In this document: positions 47,800 to 56,365 of the stretch, in pieces
Position numbering within the stretch: the first letter of the stretch is position 1
How the letters are laid out: each line of letters opens with the position of its first letter
From: Geothrix sp. SG200
GTDB taxonomy: Bacteria; Acidobacteriota; Holophagae; Holophagales; Holophagaceae
Length of the DNA: 64,000 nt
Assembly: GCF_022808935.1 (NCBI RefSeq)
Contig: NZ_JAKZFR010000004.1
Location: forward strand, 237,624-301,623
Direction: 5' to 3'
The notes under the pieces: generated by a model
Told to the model about the DNA's origin: nothing
The model's input: the letters and a program-made list of their open reading frames with translations, nothing else
Database searches by the model: none
Position numbers and translations under genes: made by a program

Positions 47800-48717
47800 T
47801 CACTTGGCTGTCGGCGCGTCGAGAAACCCGCCGATCATGGACGCCAGCCACCTGGTGCGCGACGTCACCTGCATGTGATCGGTACCAGGGAGCACGGCCA
47901 GCTGGGCGTGCGGAAGGAGCCGAAACGTCTCCACCGCATGTTCCGGTCGGATGACGTCGGCATCGCCGACCACCACGAGCGTCGGCGCGGTGATGCTGCG
48001 GATGGCACCGGCCGGGATGTCCTTGAAATCGCGCATACGCTGGACGGCCTTGTCGTGCATCATCCGCAGGTTCTCGGGCCGAGGCGCGACCTTGAGGTAC
48101 TCCTTCCGCAGCTCTTGCGGCATGTCCTCTAGCTTGGCGTTGGACATCGCATCCCAGAGCCATGAGTAGGCCCCATCGCGTTTGACGAGAGCCGACGCCA
48201 CCACCAGCTTGCGTACGGCTTTCGGATGCCGGATCGCCACCTGAAGGGCGATGGTGCCTCCGTTGCTGTATCCGAACAGGTCCGCCTTCTCGATGTGCAG
48301 GTACTCCAGCAGGGCCGCGGTGTCGTCAGCCGATTGCTCGAAGCTGAACGGCCGATCGGCGATGTCCGCCGTGTGTCCGTATCCCTGCTGCTCGAAGGCA
48401 ATGACCTGTCGGTCGCCAGCCAGCAATGGTAGGATCTGGCCGAATGATGTTTGGATGGTGTCGCCGCCGCCATGTAGAAGCATGAGCGGTGGTTGCGTGG
48501 GGTTCGCGACGCCGTGAATCTCGAAATAGATTTGCAGGCCGTTGACGGGAGCGAAACCTGTCCGGACGGTTTGTTTGTTCTGGATCTTCCCAGGTGGCGC
48601 CGAGTGTGGCGCTGCCGCCAGCGTGACGGTGCCCAAGGTGAGGAGGAAGGCCGCTGTGGCTAGAGGCAAAAGAAATGCGGCAATGCGTTTGTTCCTGATT
48701 CGAGTGAGGTTCCCCAT
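47800..48717 (-). CDS. Exported alpha/beta hydrolase
   Basis: This 305-residue protein has a signal peptide (about 8-38). The hydrolase fold shows LMLLHGGGDTIQTSFGQI (oxyanion region), the nucleophile elbow DLFGYSNGGTIAL near residue 148, VVVGDADVI with the acid, and the late His in PGTDHMQVT. Substrate is unknown. ATG 48717 precedes the hydrophobic core; the open frame reaches 48816. GC content is close to that of the host, unlike later cassettes, so it is either older or from a similar genome. Confidence 0.85.
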   Translation of the reverse strand: MGNLTRIRNKRIAAFLLPLATAAFLLTLGTVTLAAAPHSAPPGKIQNKQTVRTGFAPVNGLQIYFEIHGVANPTQPPLMLLHGGGDTIQTSFGQILPLLAGDRQVIAFEQQGYGHTADIADRPFSFEQSADDTAALLEYLHIEKADLFGYSNGGTIALQVAIRHPKAVRKLVVASALVKRDGAYSWLWDAMSNAKLEDMPQELRKEYLKVAPRPENLRMMHDKAVQRMRDFKDIPAGAIRSITAPTLVVVGDADVIRPEHAVETFRLLPHAQLAVLPGTDHMQVTSRTRWLASMIGGFLDAPTAK

Positions 48718-48831
48718 GAGACCCTCCGGTTGGCAGGCGGGGGCCTCCGGGCGATCTTGCCCGGTTAACCCTTCGCCTCGCCTACGTAGTCGAACGAGGA
48801 GGCAGGGAATCGACATTCCCGGGGCTGATAT

Positions 48832-48955
48832 TCGTTACGAAGGAAGCCAAGTGGACCGGCCGACCCCGAGGCGATGAAAGGAGCCGAGGACGCGAGAAGC
48901 GAAAAGAGGGTGGAAGGCAATGCAGGCGGGGTCCGAGTTGAGCCAAGGGTTAGGC
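48832..48955 (-). repeat. attC site 8, left end decayed
   Basis: The right core GTTAGGC (48949-48955) is intact, and the left core has changed to TCGTTAC. The left stem (GGACCGGCCGACCCCGAGG) no longer pairs well with GCAGGCGGGGTCC, so recombination is probably impaired. Confidence 0.75.
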
Positions 48956-49447
48956 AAGGATGTGGGGATTGCTTTTCCATACTGCCCAGGTGAGAACGGA
49001 AGCGAAAGACACCCAGGCTAAATAAGGGATAAACAAAGCACCCGCAAAACGATTTCGGCGCCAGAACATAATTGCGGTGGCGATGCTCAACAGCCACAAA
49101 AATAGGATCTCAGCGAAGGCCAGGGCGCCGAGATGCCAAACAAAAAACAACCAAGTCCACAGGGCGTTTACGGCTAGTTGGAAAACGAACAGAGTGAGCT
49201 CGGGACCGGCCTTTCGAAGACCGTATGCCCGCCATACAAGCCAGGCTGAAATAGCCATCAGGATGTAGAGGACAGTCCAAACTGGACCGAAAAGCCATCC
49301 GGGTGGCGCCCATGGTGGGCGAATGAGCGCCTTATAGAAAGATCCAGCTTGTGCGGAGGCGAGGGCGCCAAGTGCTGCGGCTGTGAAGCAAATAGAGAGC
49401 CACCCAAAGAAGCCTAGAATTTGCTTGGACATCGGATATTTGGTCAT
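48950..49447 (-). CDS. TspO/MBR-family membrane protein
   Basis: This 165-residue protein has five TM helices and the TspO hallmarks: RPPWAPPGWLFGPVWTVLYI near residue 42, AVNALWTWLFFVWH near residue 91 and a Trp-rich final helix. TspO proteins bind tetrapyrroles and are linked to stress and photo-oxidative responses. The TAA stop is in the attC core. Confidence 0.9.
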   Translation of the reverse strand: MTKYPMSKQILGFFGWLSICFTAAALGALASAQAGSFYKALIRPPWAPPGWLFGPVWTVLYILMAISAWLVWRAYGLRKAGPELTLFVFQLAVNALWTWLFFVWHLGALAFAEILFLWLLSIATAIMFWRRNRFAGALFIPYLAWVSFASVLTWAVWKSNPHILA

Positions 49448-49464
49448 TAAAGCCCTGAGAGAAT

Positions 49465-49588
49465 GCCTAACGAATGAAGCTAACCGGACCCGCCTGCGCC
49501 GAGGAGACGAGCGGAGCCGGGATGGCGAGAAGTTGAGAGAGAGCGGCAGGCAATGCAGGCGGGGTCCGACTTGAGCGGAGGGTTAGGC
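49465..49588 (-). repeat. attC site 9
   Basis: Cores GCCTAAC (49465-49471) and GTTAGGC (49582-49588), with a standard stem. Confidence 0.93.
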
Positions 49589-49608
49589 CGATATGTGTGT
49601 AGGCACCA

Positions 49609-49950
49609 TTAGGACCGCGAGTCGAGCCCAAAGACGCGCAGCTCTTGGTCACAGCGGCAGGCCTTCGCGATGCGTGCAGCCCACGAGACCGCCTCTTCGC
49701 GTGAGGGCAGTTCGAGTACGGTGAGCCCTCCATCGAGCATGGGCGCCCACGGGTAGCCACCCTTGGCGACCGAGCCATCGGCAGAAACGAGCACTGGTGG
49801 CACGTCTTCGTCGATGCCACCGCCGAAGATGTAAACGCCAGCGGCCTTCGCCTCTTCAATCACGGCATGCGCATCGCGGCCTACGGCCTCCAACTCGCCG
49901 TTGGGAACGTCCATCGCAGCGCTGGGGAAGGAGATCAGGTATTTAGCCAT
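49609..49950 (-). CDS. YciI-like protein
   Basis: This 113-residue protein resembles the YCII dimeric alpha/beta-barrel family: an early MAKYLISFPS strand, HAVIEEAKAAGVYIFGGGI, and a late VLELPSREEAVSWAARIAKA. The active-site His/Asp pair cannot be assigned confidently. Function is unknown. Confidence 0.72.
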   Translation of the reverse strand: MAKYLISFPSAAMDVPNGELEAVGRDAHAVIEEAKAAGVYIFGGGIDEDVPPVLVSADGSVAKGGYPWAPMLDGGLTVLELPSREEAVSWAARIAKACRCDQELRVFGLDSRS

Positions 49951-49995
49951 GGTGCTCTATGCCTTGATCGATGCTGGCTTTGGGGCTTGTGAGAG

Positions 49996-50055
49996 GCCTA
50001 ACACCAGAATTAAGCCGACCCGCGAAGCGGGTTCGGCTTGAATGATTTGTCAGGC
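49996..50055 (-). repeat. Short 60-base attC site, aadA-like type
   Basis: Cores GCCTAAC (49996-50002) and GTCAGGC (50049-50055) flank a strong stem AAGCCGACCCGC/GCGGGTTCGGCTT with a four-base GAAG turn. It is half the length of its neighbours and resembles the attC of aadA-type resistance cassettes. It serves the NTF2-like cassette on its right. Confidence 0.88.
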
Positions 50056-50445
50056 ACCACCGGCATTTAACCACGTGGAGTGCCTTGCCACGGCCTGCCA
50101 CCGGCCCTCTCGGTAATGCCAGACGTCCGTCATCCGAAACTCCCCACTCCAGTCTTGACCCCGAGCGGTCGCCTTTTGGCGATACCAAGCGATCGAGACA
50201 ACAGTGTCGCCGTAGCCGTTGACTTGGAGCCGCTCAAAGTGGAATGACTCACCCACCATCGGTCCCATGGCGCCATCAAGCCATTGGGCTTTGGAAAAGA
50301 TCTCGCCGCTAAGGGAGCTAACTAAGGTGAACTCTTCAGCAAGAATGGAGTCTGCGAGGGCGCGGTCGCGCTTTAGCCATGCACCCATCCATTCGTTCTC
50401 TCGAGCGAGGATGATGTCGTGCAGGGATTCTTCTTGAGCTGTCAT
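50050..50445 (-). CDS. DUF4440/NTF2-like protein
   Basis: This 131-residue protein has HDIILARENEWMGAWLKRDR at the start, LADSILAEEFTLVSSLSGEI, and ends with MTDVWHYREGRWQAVARHST, the common pattern of DUF4440 (SgcJ/YesE-like). Its last codons overlap the short attC. No substrate is known. Confidence 0.82.
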   Translation of the reverse strand: MTAQEESLHDIILARENEWMGAWLKRDRALADSILAEEFTLVSSLSGEIFSKAQWLDGAMGPMVGESFHFERLQVNGYGDTVVSIAWYRQKATARGQDWSGEFRMTDVWHYREGRWQAVARHSTWLNAGGA

Positions 50446-50460
50446 GACCTCTCCTTCGGT

Positions 50461-50584
50461 GCCTAACGAAGGAAGCTAACCGGACCCGCCTGCACCGAGG
50501 CGCAGAGCGGAGTCGAGGAAGCGAGAACAAGAGAAAGAGCGGAAGGCAATGCAGGCGGGGTTCGAGTTGAGCTAGGGGTTAGGC
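50461..50584 (-). repeat. attC site 11
   Basis: Cores GCCTAAC (50461-50467) and GTTAGGC (50578-50584). The left end reads GAAGGAAGC instead of GAATGAAGC. Confidence 0.93.
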
Positions 50585-50618
50585 GCTGATGGGTATTTGA
50601 TACAAACGATAGCAGGGC

Positions 50619-50930
50619 CTAGGGGCGGCCCTTTAATTCATTCAATTCATCGATAACTTGAAGGTATTTTTGCTGAAGCTCATCGAGGCCTTCAGCTAGT
50701 CTCACCTCTGCAGCGGATAGCGGAATGATCGAACCATCCGAGGATTGCAGAAACACCCGGTCCCAACGGACGTCGTCGACAGACGGTTCTCTTCCATGCT
50801 CGCGCATGACTGTTTCGTGAATTGATTCATAACTGATTGGGCAGTCATTCTCGGAATCGAATAGCTCTGCTTCCGGGTACACAGCCAACAGTTCACGGAG
50901 CGTCCATACATCTGGATGAACCCACAACAT
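50619..50930 (-). CDS. Unknown small cassette protein
   Basis: This 103-residue acidic soluble protein has an early WTLRELLAVYPEAELFDS and a C-terminal coiled-coil-like helix (LDELQQKYLQVIDELNELKG). I recognise no family. ATG 50930 is followed by a sensible soluble sequence and AGGAGCTCTC precedes it. Confidence 0.6.
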   Translation of the reverse strand: MLWVHPDVWTLRELLAVYPEAELFDSENDCPISYESIHETVMREHGREPSVDDVRWDRVFLQSSDGSIIPLSAAEVRLAEGLDELQQKYLQVIDELNELKGRP

Positions 50931-50972
50931 GAGAGCTCCTTCGAATCTGAGTGAACTCCAGGATTGGCGCGC

Positions 50973-51096
50973 GCCTAACGAATGAAGCTAACCGGCCCCG
51001 CCTGCACCGAGGCGCTGAGCGGAGTCGAGGAAGCGGGAAGCTGAGAGAGAGCGGAAGGCAATGCAGGCGGGGTCCGAGTTGAGCGAGAGGTTAGGT
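50973..51096 (-). repeat. attC site 12
   Basis: Cores GCCTAAC (50973-50979) and GTTAGGT (51090-51096). The right core carries the stop of the gene on its right. Confidence 0.92.
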
Positions 51097-51987
51097 TGCA
51101 GGAGCGGGGTCAAAATCATTGCCATCACCGGCTTTCATAATCTTCATGATCTCTTCCTCGATTGAATCGAATAGCCCGATAAAATCATCGACTTCTCTTG
51201 GTTCTTCGATGCAGTAATCAATAAATGACCTGAGAGCATCAAGTACTGCCAGTGAGATATAAATATACTGGTTTCGATGGGTTGAGCAATCGTGGTCTCG
51301 TGGAGCCCAATGGCCCTCAGGGGTGAGCTCAAGGTAGTGTTGCTTGAGGCTCGGCCATGTTCCATGGACATGATGCGATCCGATTTTTTGGCCTACAACG
51401 TACATAAGTCTCGAGCGGCCAAGAGTCTCAAGCATCGCAGCCAAGTCTGGGAGCTTCTTTGCCGCACGAATTTGAGCTTCGGAAAGTGTAGATGACTCGA
51501 TATGTCTTTGAATTGAGGCAAGCATTCTGGCTTCAATAACCAGAACCTGACCCTCGCGTACCTCTATTGCTTTCTCGATTTCAGATTTGAGCTCAAGTTC
51601 AGACTTCAAGCCATCCGCTAAATATCTTTCGAAAAAGTTGGGATCCGCATTCTGGCAGAGCCATGAGAGTTTTACACACGATTCAAATATTGATCTATCA
51701 ATGATTGCAGTCGTTTCTCCAAACTTACCTTTGTGTGAGAGGGCGACATTAGAAAGCATTAGGCGTGAACAGCGATTCAGTAGACCACTGCAAACTGAAT
51801 AGTGAATGGGCTCCAGTTTTCTGAGTGCTGGAGAATCCGGCCGAAGCCTAGCGAAAAAATTACATATAACTGCGACAAATTTGTACCACTCAAACAACAT
51901 AGGCAGAAAATCGCCTGATTCCTGGCATGACTTTCTGAGTTCCTCGGAGAACTCTGGTGGATTAGGAATTTGTGGAGGAGTGGCCAT
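51091..51987 (-). CDS. DUF5677-like protein
   Basis: This 298-residue, mostly helical protein has GKFGETTAIIDRSIFESCVKL near residue 87 (partly quoted as TAIIDRSIFESCVKLSWLC) and HHVHGTWPSLKQHYL near residue 204, the pattern of DUF5677 proteins. Function is unknown; some members occur in defence-rich loci, which is why I flag it. AT content is higher than in flanking cassettes. The stop codon TAA lies in the attC core. Confidence 0.65.
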   Translation of the reverse strand: MATPPQIPNPPEFSEELRKSCQESGDFLPMLFEWYKFVAVICNFFARLRPDSPALRKLEPIHYSVCSGLLNRCSRLMLSNVALSHKGKFGETTAIIDRSIFESCVKLSWLCQNADPNFFERYLADGLKSELELKSEIEKAIEVREGQVLVIEARMLASIQRHIESSTLSEAQIRAAKKLPDLAAMLETLGRSRLMYVVGQKIGSHHVHGTWPSLKQHYLELTPEGHWAPRDHDCSTHRNQYIYISLAVLDALRSFIDYCIEEPREVDDFIGLFDSIEEEIMKIMKAGDGNDFDPAPAT

Positions 51988-51997
51988 CGGTGAAGCA

Positions 51998-52122
51998 ACC
52001 TAACGAATGAAGCTAACCGGGCCCCGCCTGCACCGAGGCACTGAGCGGAGCCGAGGAAGCGGAACGAAGAGAAAGAGCGGAAGGCAATGCAGGCGGGGTC
52101 CGAGTTGAGCGGAGGGTTAGGC
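51998..52122 (-). repeat. attC site 13
   Basis: Cores ACCTAAC (51998-52004) and GTTAGGC (52116-52122). The left stem is CCGGGCCCCGCC, one base longer than usual. Confidence 0.92.
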
Positions 52123-52145
52123 AGGTTCGGTGTTTGTTTGTACGG

Positions 52146-52655
52146 CTACTTTTTAGCACTTGGCCGAATGTTGACTTGATTACTCGCCATGAGAGCGATG
52201 TATGGCCAGGTGGTTTGATTGATCGCATCGATGGAAGATACGGGAGCGAACGCAGACACATGGAGAACGGCCTGGCCTGCTCTTGACGCTGCTCGGACCT
52301 GAATGAGCCGTACAAATGTTTGCCCTGGTTCGATGGCAATGATGATGGAAGATTGTATGTCTCGCTTCTCGGGATCCGTTTTCAGGCTCCTGGCAGCGAT
52401 GATGCCTCCAGGAATTCCGGGAGGGATGTATGGAATGTCTGGATATTGAAATTCTGCGTATATCTGGACTTGCTCTTGGTCAATGAAGACCGGACGGTCA
52501 CCCTTGTTGAGAACCTTTACAAGAGCAAGCGAACCCTTGCCAATAACCAAGTCGTTGTTGATTAGCTGAACCGTTGTGGACAGTTTTGGTTTGGTTTGGG
52601 CGGATAGAGAGCCAGAAGCGAAAAGTGCAATAAGGCAGAGGTAAGGCAATCGCAT
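52146..52655 (-). CDS. Secreted protein of unknown function
   Basis: This 169-residue protein has a signal peptide (about 1-20, cut after SLSAQ). The mature domain looks like an immunoglobulin-type beta sandwich (VQLINNDLVIGKGSLALVKV). I recognise no family. ATG 52655 lies nine bases from the next attC; the frame is open into it. Confidence 0.6.
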   Translation of the reverse strand: MRLPYLCLIALFASGSLSAQTKPKLSTTVQLINNDLVIGKGSLALVKVLNKGDRPVFIDQEQVQIYAEFQYPDIPYIPPGIPGGIIAARSLKTDPEKRDIQSSIIIAIEPGQTFVRLIQVRAASRAGQAVLHVSAFAPVSSIDAINQTTWPYIALMASNQVNIRPSAKK

Positions 52656-52663
52656 GATGACCT

Positions 52664-52787
52664 GCCTAACGAATGAAGCTAACCGGACCCGCCTGCACCG
52701 AGGCGATGAGCGGAGTCGAGGAAGCAAGAAGTTGAGAGGGAACGGAAGGCAATGCAGGCGGGGTCCGAGTTGAGCGGAGGGTTAGGG
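52664..52787 (-). repeat. attC site 14
   Basis: Cores GCCTAAC (52664-52670) and GTTAGGG (52781-52787), with a standard stem. Confidence 0.9.
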
Positions 52788-52819
52788 GCCCCGGGCGGGT
52801 CGTATCGTGATTGAAAAAC

Positions 52820-53260
52820 CTAATTGAACTGAGTATCCAAGCTAGGCCGAATCTCGACCTTTCCTGGTTTTGAGAAGACGACGAATATTTTAAATTTTCG
52901 AGTTAGCAGTTCCGTGGATTCAGCCGGTGGGAACTTCAGCGTTGAGCTCCAGGAGATGGCCATGGGAGCCAAGGAGGGGTGATAGGCCGTAGATTTCAAT
53001 GAATTGGCCTTGGTGACTTTCCCAGAAGTGTCGACTTCGAGAAGAATTTCTACCGGCCCAGAGAAGCCTGATATTTTTGAAAGAGTTGGGTAAGGCGGTG
53101 CGGCAGGTCTCCCCATTTTTGCCCATACCTCATTTGAAATGTCTGTATATGCCTTTAGTTCTTCTGCACTTGGGTTAATCGAGTTGAAATTTGCTGTTTG
53201 GGAGAAGGCGGGCATTCCGATTACGACAATGGACAATGCAATCTGGTGAACGGAATACAT
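52820..53260 (-). CDS. Exported protein with TonB-C-like domain
   Basis: This 146-residue protein has a signal peptide (about 1-21). The mature part ends with a sheet-helix-sheet pattern: PVEILLEVDTSGKVTKANSL then PMAISWSSTLKFPPAE. This resembles the C-terminal domain of TonB/TolA-type transducers. There is no TM anchor or Pro-rich spacer, so it is not a full TonB. A free-standing domain is my best reading. Confidence 0.6.
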   Translation of the reverse strand: MYSVHQIALSIVVIGMPAFSQTANFNSINPSAEELKAYTDISNEVWAKMGRPAAPPYPTLSKISGFSGPVEILLEVDTSGKVTKANSLKSTAYHPSLAPMAISWSSTLKFPPAESTELLTRKFKIFVVFSKPGKVEIRPSLDTQFN

Positions 53261-53267
53261 CGAGGGC

Positions 53268-53391
53268 TCCTAACGAATGAAGCTAACCGGACCCGCCTGC
53301 ACCGAGGCACTGAGCGAAGCCGAGGAAGCGTGTGGTTGAGAGAGAGCGAAAGGCAAGGCAGGTGGGGTCCGAGTTGAGCGGAGGGTTAGGC
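53268..53391 (-). repeat. attC site 15
   Basis: Cores TCCTAAC (53268-53274) and GTTAGGC (53385-53391). The right stem is GCAGGTGGGGTCC, a G-U wobble variant of the usual arm. Confidence 0.9.
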
Positions 53392-53406
53392 GCGTCGATA
53401 GCTCGG

Positions 53407-53985
53407 TTAAGATCTCCACATTTGTGATTGCTTGTGAAAGCGGAAGCCGAGTCCCTTCCAGGTGTAGATATCTGTATGGCCCCCGCCGCTCAAAAAACCC
53501 GACCAAGAAGAGGTGCTGATTTTCACAATTCCAGGGTAAACCTTGATTGAATACCCTAATACAAACCCATTGATAGGTTCACCATTGGCGTCGAAGTACT
53601 TGGGAGGAATATTACCCTTTCCCCAATAGACTTGTGCAAAGTAAGATTTGAGCGATTTTTCCAGCATCATCCGTTGAGCAGAGGTGAAGAGATCCTTGGT
53701 TGTGTCATCAAGACAAATAAAGCCAGAAGGTCGATTTTCCATAGAAGAAATCAGGTTTTGAATATATATCCGATTCGCATAACCATCAACCGTAGGCGCT
53801 TCCTTTTTTAAGTGGGCAAGCATCTCTTCATCGTCAGCTTGATTTCTGGAGGCAAGAGTGTTGAGTTCTTGAAAAACTGTCCTAATGGCGAACCTTCGCC
53901 CAGCAACATAGCCCGCCACACAAAGTAATCCAGAAATCCCGACTGCAATTCCGACAGCCGCAAACCAGGATCTGTATCGAAGCAT
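53407..53985 (-). CDS. Membrane-anchored unknown protein
   Basis: This 192-residue protein has one N-terminal TM helix (about 8-29), then a soluble region with RNQADDEEMLAHLKKEA and a beta-rich end (YSIKVYPGIVKISTSSWSG). I recognise no family. Confidence 0.6.
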   Translation of the reverse strand: MLRYRSWFAAVGIAVGISGLLCVAGYVAGRRFAIRTVFQELNTLASRNQADDEEMLAHLKKEAPTVDGYANRIYIQNLISSMENRPSGFICLDDTTKDLFTSAQRMMLEKSLKSYFAQVYWGKGNIPPKYFDANGEPINGFVLGYSIKVYPGIVKISTSSWSGFLSGGGHTDIYTWKGLGFRFHKQSQMWRS

Positions 53986-53992
53986 ATGCAGC

Positions 53993-54116
53993 GCCTAACG
54001 AAGGAAGCTAACCGGACCCGCCTGCACCGAGGCGCTGAGCGGAGCCGAGGAAGCGAGAAGTTGAGAGAGAGCGAAAGGAAATGCAGGCGGGGTCCGAGTT
54101 GAGCGGAGGGTTAGGC
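53993..54116 (-). repeat. attC site 16
   Basis: Cores GCCTAAC (53993-53999) and GTTAGGC (54110-54116), with a standard stem. Confidence 0.93.
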
Positions 54117-54118
54117 CA

Positions 54119-54952
54119 TCACAGTTTGCCCAATCGGGCTGCATAAGACACTCTGTTGGTTTTCCTATCTGAAAGCTCAGCCAGTAGGTACTGTAGACAA
54201 TCTTTGATTTGATGAGCCAATTCTAAACATTGCTCATCCGGGGTTTTATGGACTCCTTCACTCAGAACTTTATAGAGCTTCCCTAATGGATTAATTCCAT
54301 TTATCAGCAAATGAGGAGGAAGAGCATTATTAGCAATCTCAATTTTGGAACTCATTGGAGAATCTTTTTTCAATTCGTTCAATGCGTCAACGACCGTGCT
54401 TGGTTGACCTGTCGCCGTGGCCTCATCATTAATCATTTCCAGAAGTGTCTCGATGTTGGATTCTAGAATTCTTCTAAAATACGCGAAAGCAGCGATGCCA
54501 TATCCATTTGCCTCGCACGCTATTGCCTTTTCATAGTAATCAATATCTTTCCCTGAAAATTTTTCGATATATTTATTTCTTTGAAGTTTGAATTTGGGAT
54601 ATTGGCCAACTTTTTCAATTTTTAATGTTGCTTCGTTTTTGGTTACATTGATCATAAATTTATATTGGCATTCATTACACGTAACACAAGTAAAAGAGCA
54701 GTATGTTAATCCGAATTCTAACTCAGGGTGACGGTGGCCGGGAGATAAAAGTGGTGTGATGGGTGGGTATTTAACCGGTTTGGGGCTATCACTATTAAAC
54801 GGACGAAAAATTTTGCATTTAGTGCAAAGCAAATCTAATTGTGGTGTATCGATTTTGGTAAGTTGAGTCTTTGGTGAAAAAACTGCAGGTGAGTAGAGAG
54901 AGTTGGATTCTAAGAATGACTTGATCTCTTGCTCAGTAAGTGACTTCAACAT
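54119..54952 (-). CDS. Zinc-ribbon protein with DUF4145-like C-terminus
   Basis: This 277-residue protein has two CxxC pairs (LLCTKCKIFRP near 42 and FTCVTCNECQYKF near 88) that may form a zinc ribbon. The C-terminal half has AIACEANGYGIAAFAYFRRI (about 142-161) followed by LESNIETLL, the pattern of DUF4145 helical domains found in restriction-like and defence proteins. Function is unknown. The gene is strikingly AT-rich compared with its surroundings, pointing to a foreign origin. Confidence 0.6.
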   Translation of the reverse strand: MLKSLTEQEIKSFLESNSLYSPAVFSPKTQLTKIDTPQLDLLCTKCKIFRPFNSDSPKPVKYPPITPLLSPGHRHPELEFGLTYCSFTCVTCNECQYKFMINVTKNEATLKIEKVGQYPKFKLQRNKYIEKFSGKDIDYYEKAIACEANGYGIAAFAYFRRILESNIETLLEMINDEATATGQPSTVVDALNELKKDSPMSSKIEIANNALPPHLLINGINPLGKLYKVLSEGVHKTPDEQCLELAHQIKDCLQYLLAELSDRKTNRVSYAARLGKL

Positions 54953-54971
54953 GAGACACCTTTGAAGTGTG

Positions 54972-55095
54972 GCCTAACGATGGAAGCTAACCGGCCCAAC
55001 CGCAGCCGGACGAGGGAAGGGGAACGGAAAGCCCAGCGCACACGGGAGAGCGGAAGGCACGTGCGGTTGGGTCCGAGTTGAGCGCGAGGTTAGGC
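54972..55095 (-). repeat. attC site 17, second subfamily
   Basis: Cores GCCTAAC (54972-54978) and GTTAGGC (55089-55095) as usual, but the stem is CCGGCCCAACCGCA/TGCGGTTGGGTCCGAG and the terminal part is unrelated to the majority type. It shares this stem with the site at 57425. Confidence 0.9.
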
Positions 55096-55167
55096 CGAGC
55101 CCTAAGCAGTAGCGCCCCGAACGCGCGGCGCGCTTGGATTTGAGCTTGCTTGATTGAGAGCGAACGT

Positions 55168-55380
55168 TCATGCCGACGAGCCCAAAAGGAGAACACCGGA
55201 GTTATCGCGTGAGAGTGAGGGCCGAGCTGCTGAAGTGACCTCGATGATGGCAGGAATCCATGGGCCGAGGGTTGATGAGTAAGCGATAACCCTATTCAGT
55301 AGAGCCAGAAGGATGATGAACGGTGAGGCTTTGCCGATGGAGCGAGCCAGGCTGACGACACCGAACCAACACCCCACCAC
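55168..55380 (-). CDS. Small protein with a homologous cassette twin
   Basis: This 70-residue protein has one hydrophobic stretch (ASPFIILLALLNRVIAYSS). The last about 43 residues are nearly the same as in the gene at 57623 (LLNRVIAYSST, GPWI, AIIEVTS, RPSL and DNSGVLLLGSSA). I recognise no family. Similarity at DNA level extends downstream, so a noncoding function for the cassette is also possible. Confidence 0.55.
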   Translation of the reverse strand: MVGCWFGVVSLARSIGKASPFIILLALLNRVIAYSSTLGPWIPAIIEVTSAARPSLSRDNSGVLLLGSSA

Positions 55381-55410
55381 CCAGCAGACAGACAGAGCCA
55401 GGCGAACGAG

Positions 55411-55534
55411 GCCTAACGAATGAAGCTAACCGGACCCGCCTGCGCCGGGGCGTTGAGCGGAGCCGAGAAAGCGAGAAGCTGAGAGAGAGCGGAAGGCAAT
55501 GCAGGCGGGGTCCGAGTTGAGCTGGGGGTTAGGC
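55411..55534 (-). repeat. attC site 18
   Basis: Cores GCCTAAC (55411-55417) and GTTAGGC (55528-55534), with the standard majority stem. Confidence 0.93.
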
Positions 55535-55584
55535 AAATAGAAGCAGAATTGTTTTATATACAAAGATAAAGCCGATAATAAAAA

Positions 55585-56328
55585 TCAAGGTAAACTTGGT
55601 TGCCTGGTCAAAGAGAAACTGCATCCATCAGTGATGATTCGTCCGCTGCCAGTGGTAGTGCCGTTGATTGAAAGTAAGCCCGTGGCGCTGATGATATTCG
55701 GGTCCAAGTTTTCATTACTATCCAACCCGGTGACCTGGAACTGTGATGTTGCATCGACGCTACCCTGGAAGAAATTGGAGAAATTGCCACCACTGGTGTA
55801 GCCCACAGCGCAACCGATGATATTGAGATTGCCATCGCGCCACATAGATATATGGCCATTAGCATTCCCACTAATTATTCCAGAGAAACATAGATCCAAA
55901 TTTATTGAATTGGTAGGTGGTTCACATATAAAAATTCCACTGGAGTAGGTAGTGCTTGTAAAACTGCCAGTAATGCGTGCTTTACTAGTGTTTAGGTTTC
56001 CGTGAAAGACGAAAGCTGCATCGCTTGCTTGAAAAGATTTAGCCTGCGCATTGAATGTACCGGTTAGGGTGTGTAAATCCCCAAAAAAAATAAAATCTGC
56101 TATTACAGGTACAGAATTGGTAGTACTAACGGGATCGGCCCCAGTGAACTTAAGCCGTATAGGAACGTTCAAATATCCACCTGAAGACGCTCCGTAATAA
56201 TACGTATCACTTGGTGAATTTGTATGATTGTTAGTTGTAGGCGAGTCGCTACTTCCACCGCCTCCACAGCCAAATAGTATAAAAAGTATGGCTACTATAC
56301 TGATTCGTGTGTAGGTGGATTTCATCAT
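55585..56328 (-). CDS. Lipoprotein of unknown function
   Basis: This 247-residue protein has a lipoprotein signal (ISIVAILFILFGCGGGGSSD; Cys about 21) followed by a Ser/Thr/Asn-rich linker. A beta-rich domain with many Thr and Gly follows. The GC content is low. I recognise no family; the composition resembles exported surface proteins. Confidence 0.65.
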   Translation of the reverse strand: MMKSTYTRISIVAILFILFGCGGGGSSDSPTTNNHTNSPSDTYYYGASSGGYLNVPIRLKFTGADPVSTTNSVPVIADFIFFGDLHTLTGTFNAQAKSFQASDAAFVFHGNLNTSKARITGSFTSTTYSSGIFICEPPTNSINLDLCFSGIISGNANGHISMWRDGNLNIIGCAVGYTSGGNFSNFFQGSVDATSQFQVTGLDSNENLDPNIISATGLLSINGTTTGSGRIITDGCSFSLTRQPSLP

Positions 56329-56365
56329 GAGGCCCTTATAGAAGTAAGTGGGTGTAAGTAGTGTA

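Noticed and set aside
54987..55196. Open frame starting MFSFWARRHERSL, also present at 57427-57651
   Set aside because: About half of it runs through the attC site and its conservation can be explained by DNA-level similarity of twin cassettes. I keep the 70-residue frames as likelier genes, without excluding this one.
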